Shown one piece after another: positions 21,619 to 34,602 of a DNA stretch of 64,000 nucleotides. The notes under the pieces are model-generated. The model was not told the DNA's origin. It saw only the letters and a list, made by a program, of their open reading frames with translations, and did no database searches. Positions within the stretch are counted from its first letter, which is position 1; the number at the start of each line of letters is the position of its first letter. The stretch spans positions 91,452,001 through 91,516,000 of the forward strand of contig CM077597.1 of the NCBI GenBank assembly GCA_039654915.1, read 5' to 3'. The position numbers and the translations under genes are program-made. This stretch comes from Aquilaria yunnanensis. Lineage: Eukaryota > Streptophyta > Magnoliopsida > Malvales > Thymelaeaceae.

Positions 21619-24600
21619 TGCTGCACTTTAGCAGTTGTAACCCAAGTGTAGGTTGTTGCAAGTAATAAAATCTCGAGAGTCTGAGTGTTGAACCACAGGG
21701 AAATGAATTAAGAAATATAAATTGTAGAATTGGTAATAAGGAAGGATTTTGGTGCAAGGTGTGAATAGGTGTTGATTGAAAATTCAAATTCAAATAAATA
21801 GCTAAGGTTAGAGAATCCACTTTTAGTATATCGGTTATAATTAATTTTAGCCTATCTTACTACTCAATTGAGATCCACACATAAAGGAGGTCTCAATTGG
21901 GAAATTTAGTTAATATTAACTTTCATTGATCTTAAAACGCCAATGCTTGCTAATGGGTTCAAGTATCCATCATGTCAACCTTTGTCTATGATAACTCAAG
22001 ATTCCAATATAACTAGTAGAGCCATGCTCTACAGAGAGAATCAAGCAGCTTTTGTGCCAATAATTTGACTATGATGAATCAAGACTCCCACTTAACAATA
22101 AGGGAAGTTTAATAGATTAAGGAAGAAAATACTATTAACATTGTGATCCATTCAAATCAATCATGACCTTTATACCAAAAGCATCACCTTTTCACCTTAG
22201 CAAAATAAGATTTGTTAGCCATAATAAAAGTAGACAATATGTAGAAAGAGGAAATGAACATGAATTGAAAGATCAAAGGTAGAACAAGAAGAAGAATGAG
22301 AAAATACTTGGACAGAGCTTAGGTATTGAAAACAAGAACAAGAACAAAAGAGAAAATCTAACTTTGATACAAGAACATGGAAATGGCCTAAGAAATAGCA
22401 TGAATTCATCCTCCCCCTCCCCCAAGGTCCCTATTTATAGAGTTTTTGAGGTGAGTGAAATGGTAAAATAGTAAAATGTTGGAAAATACAAATCAACAAA
22501 GGTGGGCTGTAACTTTTTTTTATTTTTTGACCATTATAGATATCGAATCAGCTCTTCTTTAAAACATAGAACTTGTAGATCTCTTCTTAGCTTCGAATTG
22601 ATAGCTTGCTCATTCAAATTGAACATCCGTAGCTCAAGTTATGATTTTTCTATCGAAACTGCTCTTCAGCACATAAAAGAATGAATAGTTTCATCTATAA
22701 TCAGATTTTGGTAATAAAAACAATCAAACTAGCTTGTAGAAGGAAATAGAGTTGAATATCTATGTGTTGGCTTTCAGATGAATTTGGAATCCCTTAGTTC
22801 CGATATCTACAGCTCTAGATATGATTTTTCTCGTGAAGGGTCGCCAAGTGTTGATTTTACCTACATAAAAATAATTATTTAATATCAATGAACAGTGAAA
22901 ATGCATATGAACAGTAAATGTGGCGGAACACGACCCCAAGGCTCTGAATTGCGAACACTGGTAGGCTCTTTAGGAGCTATGATCCCACTTGAGTTACAAT
23001 TGGCTAGTTATTACTCGTGAAGTAATCTTAAATTTTTATGTGCAACTAGTTACTTAGCCTACCTTGCATAGGTAGTATGCATGCATTGTCCTGGCTATGT
23101 GATAACAGTAAATTAAAACTATAAAGAAACCTGTGGCGCCAGTTCATAAAACATAAATAAAACAAGCCAAGACATAAAAACTTTAGTTGCTTTAACTACA
23201 AGTAACAACTATGTGCATACATCTCAAACCTATATGCACCCAAATGTAACTTTAGTGTTATACACACCAATGGATACTAGTAGAGACAATCTATGTATGT
23301 AATTACCATACATATTAAAAGAAGCAACTTAAAGCTACTAAGATCCATCCTTAGCTCTTCACCCAAGCAAGTAGCTTCAAGTGATGAGCAACACTTTCCT
23401 TGTACTCAATTAGCCTCAAACTGTAAGGCAAACACTTTGGTCAGTACTTGCTTATGCCATAAGTAACATAGAAACTTGGAGTTTTCTACTTAGAGAATAC
23501 CTTTGAACCAATAAAACCTAGCCTTAACAGTTGCCCCTTACCAATTGTTAGGCCCGACTAGTTCACTTAAACCTGCACAACACTTAAAGGGGTGAGTACT
23601 TTAAAGTACTTAGTAAGGGATTTAGTACCTGCAGGGAAAAACAATGCAAACATGCAAAGCACAACATGTATATATATATAGCATCCAAAACAAAACAAGC
23701 AGTCAACAACGCAACCAGAAGCAAGAATAAAACAACAACCAATGCAAGTGATGGATGGATGGATGGATGAATGAAATATGCGCATGCAAATGTACTTAGG
23801 ACTTTCTTACACCCGTAGGTGCTAGACTTATCGTGAGCTCTTACGACTGGGGTACTTGGATACTAGCCCTCGTATCCTATGGTAGCACTCAACTAACCCC
23901 ATGAAGTCCTCTTATGGGCACCTTAGAGTAAGTCATCACGTACTCATACCTTACCCGCCTTGACGAGCTACTTAGAGTAAGTCACCACTTACTCGCTCCT
24001 TACCCGTCTCTTCCTTTAACTTATTGTGCAGGGTAGCTGCCTTATATGGTTTAACTTACCAAGCTCTTCGAGCTTAGTTTAGGGCCCCTTAGTGGCTTAC
24101 TTACCAAACCATAAAGTTTGGTTGGGATTCTCTTAGGTTTCCTTTTTATTGACCAAAGGATTATGACATTCCACTCGGCCAACAAAGAGTCTGAAACCCG
24201 ACTTAATCCCCTTAGTGCTTACTTGGGAACTGAAGCACTTCAACTACCTTAGCCACCATTACTTACCATTCCTTAACCACACCACTTAGCTACCACCTAA
24301 ATAATGCATAATTCCCAACCTAGGAATGCGTTCTAGACCCAATTAAGGCTATGAAACATCTTAAATTAACCTAGGGATGAAAACCGAGAGTTTGAGACAC
24401 TTTTAGGATGCTCGAAGCTTGGGGGAAAAATGCCTTGGCGGTGCCATTGGCAACGCGTCGCCAAAGGCATCAATGCTCGGAGAACTTTTGCGTTTCATGG
24501 CGATGCGTCACCAAATCGCGTCGCCGGTCGCCAATATGGCGTCGCTACTGGCGACGCGTCGCCAACGCCTTCCAGCATTGCGCGACAGCGTGTGATCTTG

Positions 24601-25820
24601 CACGAAAACTGCTCAAACTTTCTCATCCCAAACTCAAATCACATGGGTCTTGTTTCTACTTCATTCCCACACAAAACACTACATTTCTATGCATTATTTG
24701 AGCTAAATTAACTTGAATCCCTTACCTCAAATCATCTTGAAAGCAAGAAACAAACAATGAACACATCCGAGCTTCAATGGCTCCCTTTGAATTCCAAGCT
24801 TGAAATTAACCAAATTGGACACCAAGAGCACGAAGTTAAGACCATTTCTAACCATTTAACAAGCTTAAAACTAACCCATAAGGATCAAATACGTTTACCT
24901 TTGGGTTTGAACCAAAAACTTGCAAGAACAACTCCAAATGCACCAATTCCATTAAAAACGAGCTAAAGGCTTGTTGGGATAGTTTCGGGACCTTCAATTT
25001 CCCTGGAAACTTGAGTGAGTTGGAAGGTTTGGGGGTGGAGAGCTATGGAGGAAGGAGAGCTACGAAAATTCCAAATGGGGGAGATGATGAATAGTGCCAT
25101 CTCCTCCATTTATAACCAACTTAGCCCAACTTTCTTCCACTTCTCACCTTAGCCCTTAAACTTAATTTTGAATCACTTAGGCCACTTAAACACTCCCCAC
25201 ACCATCACTCCTTGGTCCCAAAGAAAGATTTTTCTTACCCAAATACTCTACCCTTAGATCACTTAAGCTATTATAAGATATAATAGCTTAGTTTCTCTCT
25301 TAGTGCATTTTTCACCCTTAACTTTCACTTTTGGTTCAAATGGCTATAAATACTTATGGTCTTAAATCAACTAGCTCAAAACACTTGCATGAACCTAATT
25401 TTACCAAAATTATGGTCATGCTACTGACTTGGGCCAAAATTACCATTTTGCCCTTTTTGCCCCTTAGGTGCCAATTACTCTTTGGAACTCAATTTAACCT
25501 TACTTAGCTTGCTTTCCTTACTTAATAAAACTTATTTAAGGAAAATAACTTGAAATTCACTTACCTCAACATTTAATATAGGGGAAATACTAGGAGAGCC
25601 TTTACAGTAAAATACGTGTGTGAATAGTAAGTTGGTGAATAGTGACAGGTGAATGGTAACTGATGAATAGTGACTCGGTGAATAGTAACTCAGTGAATAG
25701 TAAAAATGCATGAATAGTAACATGATGGAAAAAATGCTAAGAATAGAGAAATTAATCATACTCAAAGTGTATAATGATGATTTAAATCCTTAATAGCAAT
25801 AAACTTATGAGTTTTCATCA
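21619..25820 (-). repeat. 3' LTR of the Athila element, interrupted by solo LTR B
   Basis: In plus view it starts TGCTGCACTTTAGCAG and ends GAGTTTTCATCA, matching the right LTR (52190-53650) throughout (for example AACCCAAGTGTAGGTTG, AAGCAGCTTTTGTGCCAAT, TCATACTCAAAGT). Without the insertion it is about 1.5 kb, close to the 1461 bp of its partner. A minus-strand TATA box CTATAAATAG lies at 22431-22440. The two LTRs differ at many sites, so the insertion is old. Confidence 0.85.
22919..25606 (-). mobile_element. Solo LTR B (element H family) in the Athila 3' LTR
   Basis: It starts TGTGGCGGAACACGACC and ends GAGAGCCTTTACA, with GTAAA at 22914-22918 and 25607-25611. It is collinear with LTRs A and C, and no internal sequence or second LTR is present. 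It carries a CpG-dense block (24,430-24,600) with GGCGACGCGTCGCC-type palindromes, at the place where LTR C has a GATGCGATCGCATC palindrome. The overlapping open frames there (24408-24711) result from this GC-rich patch and are not genes. Confidence 0.85.
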
Positions 25821-26158
25821 CACCCCTCAACCAGTTTCATGTTAGTCCCTAGCAAGTGTAACCTAAAAAAAACTAAGAAAATAAACAAAACACATAATCT
25901 AACAACTCACAACAAATCATGCTATGAATATATAACACTTGTAAACTTGACTTGAAAGTAATTAATAAAAGGAGAAAAAGTTAAGTCCTTGTTACCAAAG
26001 GTAGAAGATCATTCCCCAAGTGTTTGTAATCATTTTAAGGTGGGTTTATGAATATCTTACTTTGTATTTCTCCATTTGGAGCTTGCAAGGGGATCTAACT
26101 TCACCCTCACTGGATTCCTAAAAAAGACTGCATGTAAATGTAAGTCCAATGGTCTTTA
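25821..26158 (-). other. Athila 3' UTR, distal part
   Basis: The minus strand ends in GAGGGGTG immediately before the LTR start TGATGAAAACTC: the polypurine tract. The remainder is non-coding and continues at 34603 after Tekay-1. TACAA at 26159-26163 is the left Tekay-1 target duplication. Confidence 0.65.
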
Positions 26159-26163
26159 TACAA

Positions 26164-28276
26164 TGTAATGCCCGCAAAAATCCTAAGTAATTAAGCCTTG
26201 GGCTATGAAAATTTGGGGCTTAAGAATTTTTCCTAAATTGGGAATTAAGTTCATTGGGTTTGGGAGGCATTAAATTAAGTGGGACCAAAGAGTATGATGA
26301 ATGTTGGACACTCTCAGCATTTAAACTCGCTTAGGCCAAGCAAAATGATGGAAATTTAAGGTGAGGGACTTAATGGACAAAGGGGACTTTTGGTGGTTAG
26401 GCTCAATTGCCCAAATACGAGTAATTGAGGGACTAAGGGGGGGATTTGCCAATTTTAAAGGCATTGGATGCCATGGCTGCCACTTCCCTCTATTTCCCAT
26501 TATTTTAGTCGACCTCCCCTTCAACTCATTATTTAGGATTCTTTCCTCCACCTACTTGTCCCACACTTTTGACAAAGTCACCCAACTTTCACCAAAGTCA
26601 TCCAATTTGTCAACTACTTTTGACTATCTCACCCACCACCCACACAAGTCTTCCAATTCGTCTTTCACTTTGTCTCCCATTCACCCCTATGTGAATCACA
26701 TGGTTTCCCTGTATATATACTCCCATGGCTAGCCATACAAGTTCCATTTTAGTCTCCATTTCACTCATTTCACTTGCTTACTCTAAAACACTCATTCTCT
26801 CCTCCTAAAGCTCAAACACTTCTCCAAATTTTTCTCCCACAATACCATTTGACCAAGTATTGTTCTTGGTGCTCTTTAGTATAAAGCTTGTGTCCTTAAT
26901 GTTTATAAGCTTCTAAAGCCTTCCAAGGCAAGGAATCAAGTGGCAGTTTGAAGAGAAGTCAAGAGAAAGCTTGAAGAAAATCAAGCCGAAGGATTCAGCC
27001 ATACCTAATTTGGTTATGGTTCTTGAGCTAGAAACCAAATTCTAGCTATAACAAGCAAGGAAAAGTAAGAAAGACAAGCTACTAAAAGCTTTCGAGCAAT
27101 GAGGGTTACAAATAGTTTGGTAAGGATTTCTATACTCTTTGAGTATTCAGGCCCTTGGGTGATGGATATTGAATGCCATGTGATCCTAGGAGTGCTACAG
27201 AGGCCTATGTTTTGTTGTTTAGGCAACTCTGTGCTAGCTAGCTCCGTGCAAGCATTACGGTTAGGAATTGTGGCCAACTCAATTCCCAAGCATAAAGAGA
27301 TCTTAAATTAATACGAACTAATAAATGGTTAACAGAAATTAAAGAAACTATGCTCATGCTTGCTCTGCCCTTCATGGGAATATGGTGTTAAGTGGTGTGT
27401 GTGTGTGTGTGTGTGTTTGTGTGCTTCTATGTTTGGCTGTGCTTGTTGACCCCGATTATTATTATATGCATATATATTGTATTTTCTTTGTCTTAGTGTT
27501 TTCTTTGTAGGATCATGGAATATTTGTTGCCATGTTATTCTTGGCTATGTTAGGCTTTTGAAGCCATATGTTAAGCTCTCGGAGCCATACGAAATCCTTT
27601 CTGAGTTTTACTCACCCGTTCTTTTCTACTTAATGTAGGAAAAAGAACACTAAAATGGAACTAAGATCAAGAGTACTTTATACTCATTCTGTTGGTAAAG
27701 GTTTGTGTACATATGTATTTGCTCAATGTTCTAAGTATTCTAAGTGTTATGGGTAGCTTGTGAAACAAGCTAACTAAGTGTGGACTTTATGTGCAGGACT
27801 TGGAGTCTAGATTGTGGGAACAATGTCTAATAAGGTGGTTATGTGTGTTCTATGCCATATGTGCATTCGGCCTTGTCTTGAAAGACTAAGAATAAATTTT
27901 TAATGAACTTGTTATGTTCAGCCATGTTGTGTTCATGGCATAATTGATGGACTTTTGAACTTTTGGATTGAACTTGAGCATACGAAATATGTAGATTATA
28001 AACAAGTTTTTCAAACTTGAGTTGGTGTTTTAGTTGCCATGCATGTACTTGGCTAGTTGAGTAATGAAATGAACACACAAGTTCAACATAAGTACTAGCT
28101 TGTTTCCGAAAGCACAATATAAACCTTTAAGTAAATAATTAATGAGCTAGTACTAGTAATATTCTAGGGTTCATGCCCGTATATTTTGATAAAGATTAAA
28201 TGCCCCTTTTGTGGAATTCCGCTGCATGGTTAAGTAACTAGGCCCCAATGGGCCGGGGGCTAAGCTGGGCATGACA
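26164..28276 (+). repeat. 5' LTR of Tekay-1
   Basis: Begins TGTAATGCCCGC and ends GGGCATGACA. It has a TATA box within GTATATATAC (26711-26720), repeated at the same site in the 3' LTR. A GT microsatellite lies near 27394-27422. Open frames at 26361-26732 and elsewhere overlap this promoter region and are not genes. Confidence 0.88.
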
Positions 28277-28279
28277 ACT

Positions 28280-28291
28280 TGGTATCAGAGC
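28280..28291 (+). promoter_or_regulatory. Primer-binding site of Tekay-1
   Basis: TGGTATCAGAGC, complementary to the 3' end of initiator tRNA-Met, three bases after the LTR. Confidence 0.9.
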
Positions 28292-28429
28292 ATGGTTGCT
28301 CTCAAGACCAAAGTTTTTGGTTTATGGATTATTTGTAGTATAGACTTGTTCCCACATAGGTTAAGTCCACTAATGTGTCTACTTATGAATATTGAGTATA
28401 TGTGTACCTTGCTTGTTGTTATGCACAAG

Positions 28430-31400
28430 ATGAGAACCAAGAATATGGATAAGGAGGCTAGAGGCCAAAATGAGAACAGAGGCAACCATCAAGAGGGCGA
28501 ACAAACTGGTTTTGAACTAGAAATACAAGCTAGGGCCATTGAGCCACTATTGCCCAACTTGTAGTTGTTGTACAGGCCCTGATTAGAGGTCAGGCACAAG
28601 TCTCATAACCTACTGAACAAGAAAAAAAACAGGAAGTCAGAAGAAGGCCAGGAAAAGAACCCATGCTTGGTGATCAAACTAGTGGGAATGGGAGAGAGAT
28701 TAATGATGATGAAGATGATGAAAGGAGAAATCCAAGAGCTAGAAAAGTCAAGCTAGAAATCAGACAATAGACTAGAGTTGAGCGGGAAGAAAGTCCAGAA
28801 ACAAAAGAACTGGACATTAAAGAAATGAAAAGGCCAACTCGCCTTACTACTACCACTGGGATAATGAGTGCTCCCAGATAATGGCCTACTGATAGAGATG
28901 AAAGAGCCACCAGAAGAAATGCTGGAGGGCTAAAAGAAGGTCAACTGGAGGGGCATTTTTTCCTTAAAACCCCCAGTTTTCAAAGGGAGCAGTGTTCCAG
29001 ATGAAGCTGAATTCTGGATTAACCAGGTTTAGAAGATCTTCAAGAGAATGGAGGTTTCCTCTTCTTAAAAGATTTTGCTTGCAACCTTCAGATTAGAAGG
29101 TAATGTTGAACTGTGGTGGAGAGCAGTCCATAGGACTTATACTAGCAAAAATGCTAGAATGCCCACTTTCAGAAAAAAGGCAATGTAGTGGGCTGAATTT
29201 CTTAAAGTTTTTCAGTAGCAATACATCAGTGAAGCCCTAAAAGGCCAGAAACAAGTCGAGTTTGACTTGCTTGAGTAAGGAGAGCTCTCTGTGCTGGAAT
29301 ATGAGCAGAGGTTGAATAACCTTATCTACTATGCCCCACAATATGATGGCCAAGAGGATTTGAAGGCTAAGAGGTCCCTCAGAGGACAAAGGCCCAAACT
29401 AAGGTAAATGCTTAGGGTAGTGGGCGCCTATAAGTATTATGACATTGTTCAAAAGGCTATGGCCCTAGAGCAAGAGTTTAGAGGCTAAACTGTGAGAGGC
29501 CCTGGTAATGCCAACGGGATGCAAAATGGCTCTAAAAACAGAGGAAGAGAAAACTTGGCACATAAGCCAAGAAAGGATAACAACAGAGAAAAGAAGGTAG
29601 CTCGTTATGGACCTTCATGTGAGACTTGTGGAAAATTCTATGGCCAAAAGCCATGCTACAGACTCACAGATAGTTGTCTTAAGTGTGGTTCCCAGGATCA
29701 CTGGGTAAGAGATTGTCTTATAAAAAGTGAGGGACAAAGGAACTTGGGGAGATTCGGGAACAAATGGGCTTAAGGGCAATTGCCCATAAGGAGGCCAAAT
29801 ATGCCTTTTCCTCCACTGAAGAGGGACCAAAGACCCAACTTGCCTCAAGATAAGAACAAAAAGAATCAGGCTCCTGGAAGAGTGTTCTAGATAGAAACCT
29901 CAAGAAAGGCGCAAGACACCTAGGAGGCCAAAGGAGCAGAGAGTGAAGAAGAAGAAATGAACCAGGCCAGGTTGGTTAGGAAGACTCTAACAGGTACTAT
30001 TTTACTTAATGGTTATGAAGTATCGATTTTATATGATACTGGTGCATCATTGTCTATCATATCTGCTGGACTTGTTAAAGCTTTAAATCTTGAAGTATGC
30101 AATACTGATGAAATGTACCTAGTAAGGACTGCGGGAAATGAAATCCTGTTTGGATACCATATGGTAAAAAGTTGCATGCTTAAGCTTGGTGAAATAGAAC
30201 TTAAAGAAGACCTAATAGTCTTGGATGCAAATGGATATGATATCATACTGGGTATGAACTGGCTTAGTGCCAATAAAGTATTCATAGACTGTCATGCCAG
30301 GCAAATTTGTTTGCCTGGACATAAACCCCAATCTCTGGAAGGATCATCTAGGTTAGTCCCAAAGAGTCAGTTAAAAGTGGTGGAGCATAAACCCTTGTTA
30401 ATTGAAGGTGAATACATGGGGTTAAATGGAACTGAAGTAGAAATAGACCTGGGTAAAATACCCATAATCCAGGAATTTCCCGAAGTATTCCCCACAGATC
30501 TCCAAGGACTCCCTTTGACAAGAGAGGTTGAGTTTGAGATCAGGTTGGTGCCAAGAGCTGCACCTACTTCCATTGCTCCTTACAGGATGGCTATTCCTGA
30601 AATAGTGGAGCTAAGAAAGCAATTGGATGAATTACTTGAGAAGGGTTTCATTAGGCCAAGTACATCTCCTTGGGGAGCACCTATACTTTTTGTGAAGAAA
30701 AAGGATGGAACCTTTAGGTTGTGCATTGATTACAGAAAGCTCAATGCAGCAATTGGATGAATTACTTGAGAAGGGTTTCATTAGGCCAAGTACATCTCCT
30801 TGGGGAGCACCTATACTTTTTGTGAAGAAAAAGGATGGAACCTTTAGGTTGTGTATTGATTACAGAAAGCTCAATGCACTAACCATTAAGAATAAGTACT
30901 CATCCCAAGGATTAAGGATCTGTTTGATCAATTAAAGGGACCTAGGGTGTTCTCTAAGATAGACTTCAGATCTGGATACTTTCAGGTGAGAGTCAAAGAA
31001 AAAGATATACCAAAGATAGCTTTTAGAACCAGATATGATCATTTTGAGTACATTGTAATGGCCATTTGGGCTCACAAATGTCCCAGCCTTTTTCATGGAC
31101 CACATGCAAAGAATTTTCAAGGCTTTATTTGGACCACTTTGTTGTGGTATTTATTGATGACATATTGGTATACTCAAAGGATGATGAAGCACATAAGGAG
31201 CACTTGAGAGTGGTGCTAAGCTTGCTAAAGGAGCATGAGTTATATGGTAAGCTAAGTAAGTGCCAATTCTGAGCTAAGAAAGTTGGATTTCTCAAACATA
31301 TGATCAATGAGCATGGCTTAGCTGTTGATCTCGAGAAAATTAAAGCTATCTTGGAATGGAAGCAACATCAGAACATGAGGGATATAAGGAGCTTCCTAAG

Positions 31401-33507
31401 AATTGCTGGTTATTACAGAAGATTTGTGCCCAAATTTTCTGTACTAGCAGCTCCGCTCACCTAATTAACAGGAAATGACCAAAAGTTTGAGTGGGGTGAG
31501 CAGTGTGAGGCTAGTTTCCAAGAACTTAAAATGAGACTGACTATAAACCCAATGTTGGTTTTACCAGACCCTACTAAGGAGTATATAGTTTACACTGATG
31601 TTTCTCGAGTAGGGCTAGGTTGTGTCTTAATGCAAGGGAAGTAAGTAATAGCCTATTGGTCAAGGCAACTAAGGTCTCATGAGAAGAATTATCCAGTTCA
31701 TGATCTGGAGTTAGCGATAGTGATATTTGATTTGAAGCAGTGGAGACACTACCTACATTGAGGAAAATTTCAAGTCTTTACAGATCACAAGAGTCTAAAG
31801 TATTTATTTACACAAAAGGACTTGAACATGAGGCAAAGAACATTGCTTGAATACCTAAAGGATTTTAAGTGCATCATTGAGTATACAATTGGAAAAGCTA
31901 ATGTGGTAGCTGATGCCCTTAGTAGAAAGTATACTGGGATACTCAAAGCCACTAGAGAACCTGCTGAGGCAGATGTACTCAGTTTAACTGAGTTGGCCCA
32001 AGAATGGGGACGGTGGGAAATAGACCAAGTAAAGGTCCTAACTATTAAGTCTGAGTGAAAAGACCTAATTCAGAAAGCTCAGCTTCAAGATGAGGAGATC
32101 CCTAGGATCTCTGGGCAGAAACAAGGAAAATTTTATCAAAAATTTTCCTTTAAGGCTGGAATATTATACTTCCAAAATAAGATTTATGTGCCAAATAAGG
32201 ATGGAATTAGGCAACAAATCCTAGAAGAAGCCCACTCCAGTTTGATGAGTATGCATCCTGGAACTCAGAAAATGCATAAATATTTGAAATCCCATTTCTG
32301 GTGGCCATATATGAAACAAGAGGTTGGTGCTTATATGGCTAAGTGTATGACTTGTCAACAAGTCAAAGTGGAGCACCAGAGACCTGGTAGTAAGCTACAA
32401 AGCTTGTATATACCATAAAGGAAATGGGGATCCATATCCATGGATTTTGTAGTGGGTATGCTGCTAAATTGAAGGAAGTGTAATGCAATCTGGATCATAG
32501 TGGATAGAATAATCAAGGCAATCCACTTCTTGCCCAAAACCTTACAGACTCACTGGAGAAATTGGCTCAGTTATATGTTAAGAAGATTGTAAGGCTACAC
32601 GGTGTACAAGATGACATTGTCTTAGTAGAGACCTAAGATTTGTGTCCAGATTTTGGAAGTCCTTACACCATGCCTTGGGCACTAAGCTAAAGTTCAGTTC
32701 AACATACCATCCTCAAATGAATGGACAGACTAAAAGAACTATTCAAACTTTGGAAGATATGCTAAGGGCCATTGACTTTCAAGGAGAGTGGGATAGACAT
32801 TTACCTTTTGTGAAGTTTTCGTACAACAACAACCATCATTCAGTGATTGTCATGGCACCTTATGAAGCACTTTATGGAAGAAGATGCGTAACTCCACAAT
32901 ACTGGCATGAGCCAGGAGATAAATTTGAAATAGGCCCAGAGGTTAGAAAGAAAACTACTGGGAAGATTAAGTTAATCCAGAAAAGGATTAACGCTACCAA
33001 CAATAGACAAGAATCATATGCTAACCTCAAGAAAAGAAGGGACCTAGAGTTCTAGGTAGAAGACTGAGTTTGGTTAAAAGTGTCTCCTATAAAAGGAGTA
33101 ATGAGGTTTGGAAAGAGAGAAAGTTAGCCCCGAGGTATGTGGAACCATACCTAATACTCACAAGAGTAGGAAACGTAGCCTACAAGTTATAGCTACCCCC
33201 TAAGCTGGGACATGTACATGACGCCTTCCATGTAAGCTTGTTGACGAAGTATGTCTCTGATCCTAAACAAGTGGTACATGTCACTAGTGTTCCCATTATC
33301 CAAAATCTCACATATGAAGAAGAACCAATTCGAGTATTGGCAAGAGACACTAGGAAGCTTAGGAGTAAATGGATACCTATGGTAAAAGTCCAATGGACTA
33401 ACCATTATGAGGAGGAGGCCACATGGGAAGTGGAAGCTGAAATGCTTAAGAACTATCCTGATAAATTTCCTAAGCTTCTAGGAAATTTAAAAGACCAAAT
33501 TTCTTAA
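28430..33507 (+). pseudogene. Tekay-1 gag-pol pseudogene
   Basis: It is collinear with the Tekay-2 polyprotein: gag start MRTKN (28430), gag domain (28950-29480), CCHC knuckle CLKCGSQDHWVRDC (about 29674), protease LYDTGAS (about 30030), RT with FIDDILVYS (about 31150), RNase H (about 31590), integrase HHCC region (about 32230-32355), core remnant (32440-32900) and the chromodomain-like tail (33290-33500). There are many stops (for example TAA at 28558, 29215 and 29486) and a 130-bp duplication in the RT. The six-A run that breaks Tekay-2 gag has five A here (29147-29151), giving the unbroken frame at that point. Confidence 0.92.
30619..30878 (+). repeat. 130-bp tandem duplication inside the RT of Tekay-1
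   Basis: Bases 30619-30748 are repeated at 30749-30878 with one visible difference (GTGCATTG versus GTGTATTG). As 130 is not a multiple of three, it shifts the frame. Its near-identity beside many older mutations shows that it arose late. Confidence 0.95.
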
Positions 33508-33519
33508 GGAGGGGAGTGT

Positions 33520-34597
33520 TGTAATGCCTACAAAAATCCTAAGTAATTAAGTCTCGGGCTATGAGAATTTAGGGCTTAAGAATTTTTCCTAAATTGAGAA
33601 TTGAGCTCATTGAATTTAGGAGGCAAACTGAGGAGTATGATGAGTGTTGGACACTTTCAGAATTTAAACTTGGCTTAGGCCAAGCAAAATGATGGAAATT
33701 TAAGGTAAGGGACTCAATTGGATAAAGAGGACTTTTGGTGGTTGGGCTCAATTGCCCAAACGCGAGGAATTGAGGAACTAAGGGGGGGGATTAGCCAATT
33801 TTAAAGGCATTGGATGCCATGACTGTCACCTCCCTCCATTTCCCATTATTTTAATCCACCTCCCCTCGAACTCATCACTTAGGATTCCTTCCTCCCCCTA
33901 ATTGTCCCCCACTTTTGACAATTTCACCCAACTTTTACCAAAGTTATCCAATTTGTCATCTACTTTTGACTATCTCACCCACCACCCACATAAGTCTTCC
34001 AATTTGTCACTTATTTTTTACTATCTCACCCACCACCCACACAAGTCTTCCAATTTGTCAAATTACTTTTGACTATCTTACCTACCACCCACACAAGTCT
34101 TCCAATTTGTTTCCCACTTTGTCTTTCACTCACCCCCGTGTGAATCACATGGTTTCCCTCTATATATACTCCCATGGCTGGCCATACAAGTTCCATTTTA
34201 GTCTCCATTTCCCTTATTTCACTTACTTACTCTAAAACACTCATTCTCTCCTCTTAAAGCTCAAACACTTCTCCAACTCTTTCTCCCACAATACCATTTG
34301 GCCAAGTATTGCTCTTGGTGCTCTTGAGTGTAAAGCTTGTGTCCTTAATGGTCACAAGCTTCTAAAGCCTTCCAAGGCTAGTTGATTAATTTAACACACA
34401 AGTTCCACATAAGTACTAGCTTGTTTCCAAGAGCACAATATAAACCTTTAAGTAAATAATTAATGAGCTAGTACTAGTAATATCGTAGGATTCATACTCA
34501 TATATTTTGATAAAGATTAAATGCCCCTTTTTTGGAATTCCGTTGCATGGTTAAGTAACTGGGCCCGAATGGACCAGGAGCTAGGTTGGACATGGCA
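33520..34597 (+). repeat. 3' LTR of Tekay-1 with internal deletion
   Basis: Begins TGTAATGCCTAC and ends GGACATGGCA. It matches the 5' LTR up to CCTTCCAAGGC (about 34379) and resumes at CTAGTTGA, losing about 1.1 kb. A roughly 64-bp unit (ACTTTTGACTATCTCACCCA plus CCACCCACACAAGTCTTCC) occurs three times at about 33,955-34,110 but once in the 5' LTR. Confidence 0.88.
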
Positions 34598-34602
34598 TAC
34601 AA

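Larger units (their letters stand above)
26164..34597 (+). mobile_element. Tekay-1: decayed Tekay/Del chromovirus-type retrotransposon
   Basis: TG...CA element of 8434 bp flanked by TACAA (26159-26163, 34598-34602). It has a 5' LTR of 2113 bp, primer site, gag-pol remnant, purine tract (33505-33519) and a 3' LTR shortened to 1078 bp. It belongs to the same family as Tekay-2, but its coding region has numerous stops and indels. Plus orientation, inserted in the 3' UTR of the minus-strand Athila element. Confidence 0.9.

Noticed and set aside
24408..24711. Two overlapping frames rich in Arg and Ala
   Set aside because: They fall in a CpG-rich palindrome block of a solo LTR and are not conserved in LTRs A and C.
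26361..26732. 123-codon frame in the Tekay-1 5' LTR
   Set aside because: It covers the LTR promoter region. The matching 3' LTR frame (33915-34235) encodes a different repeat-derived product.
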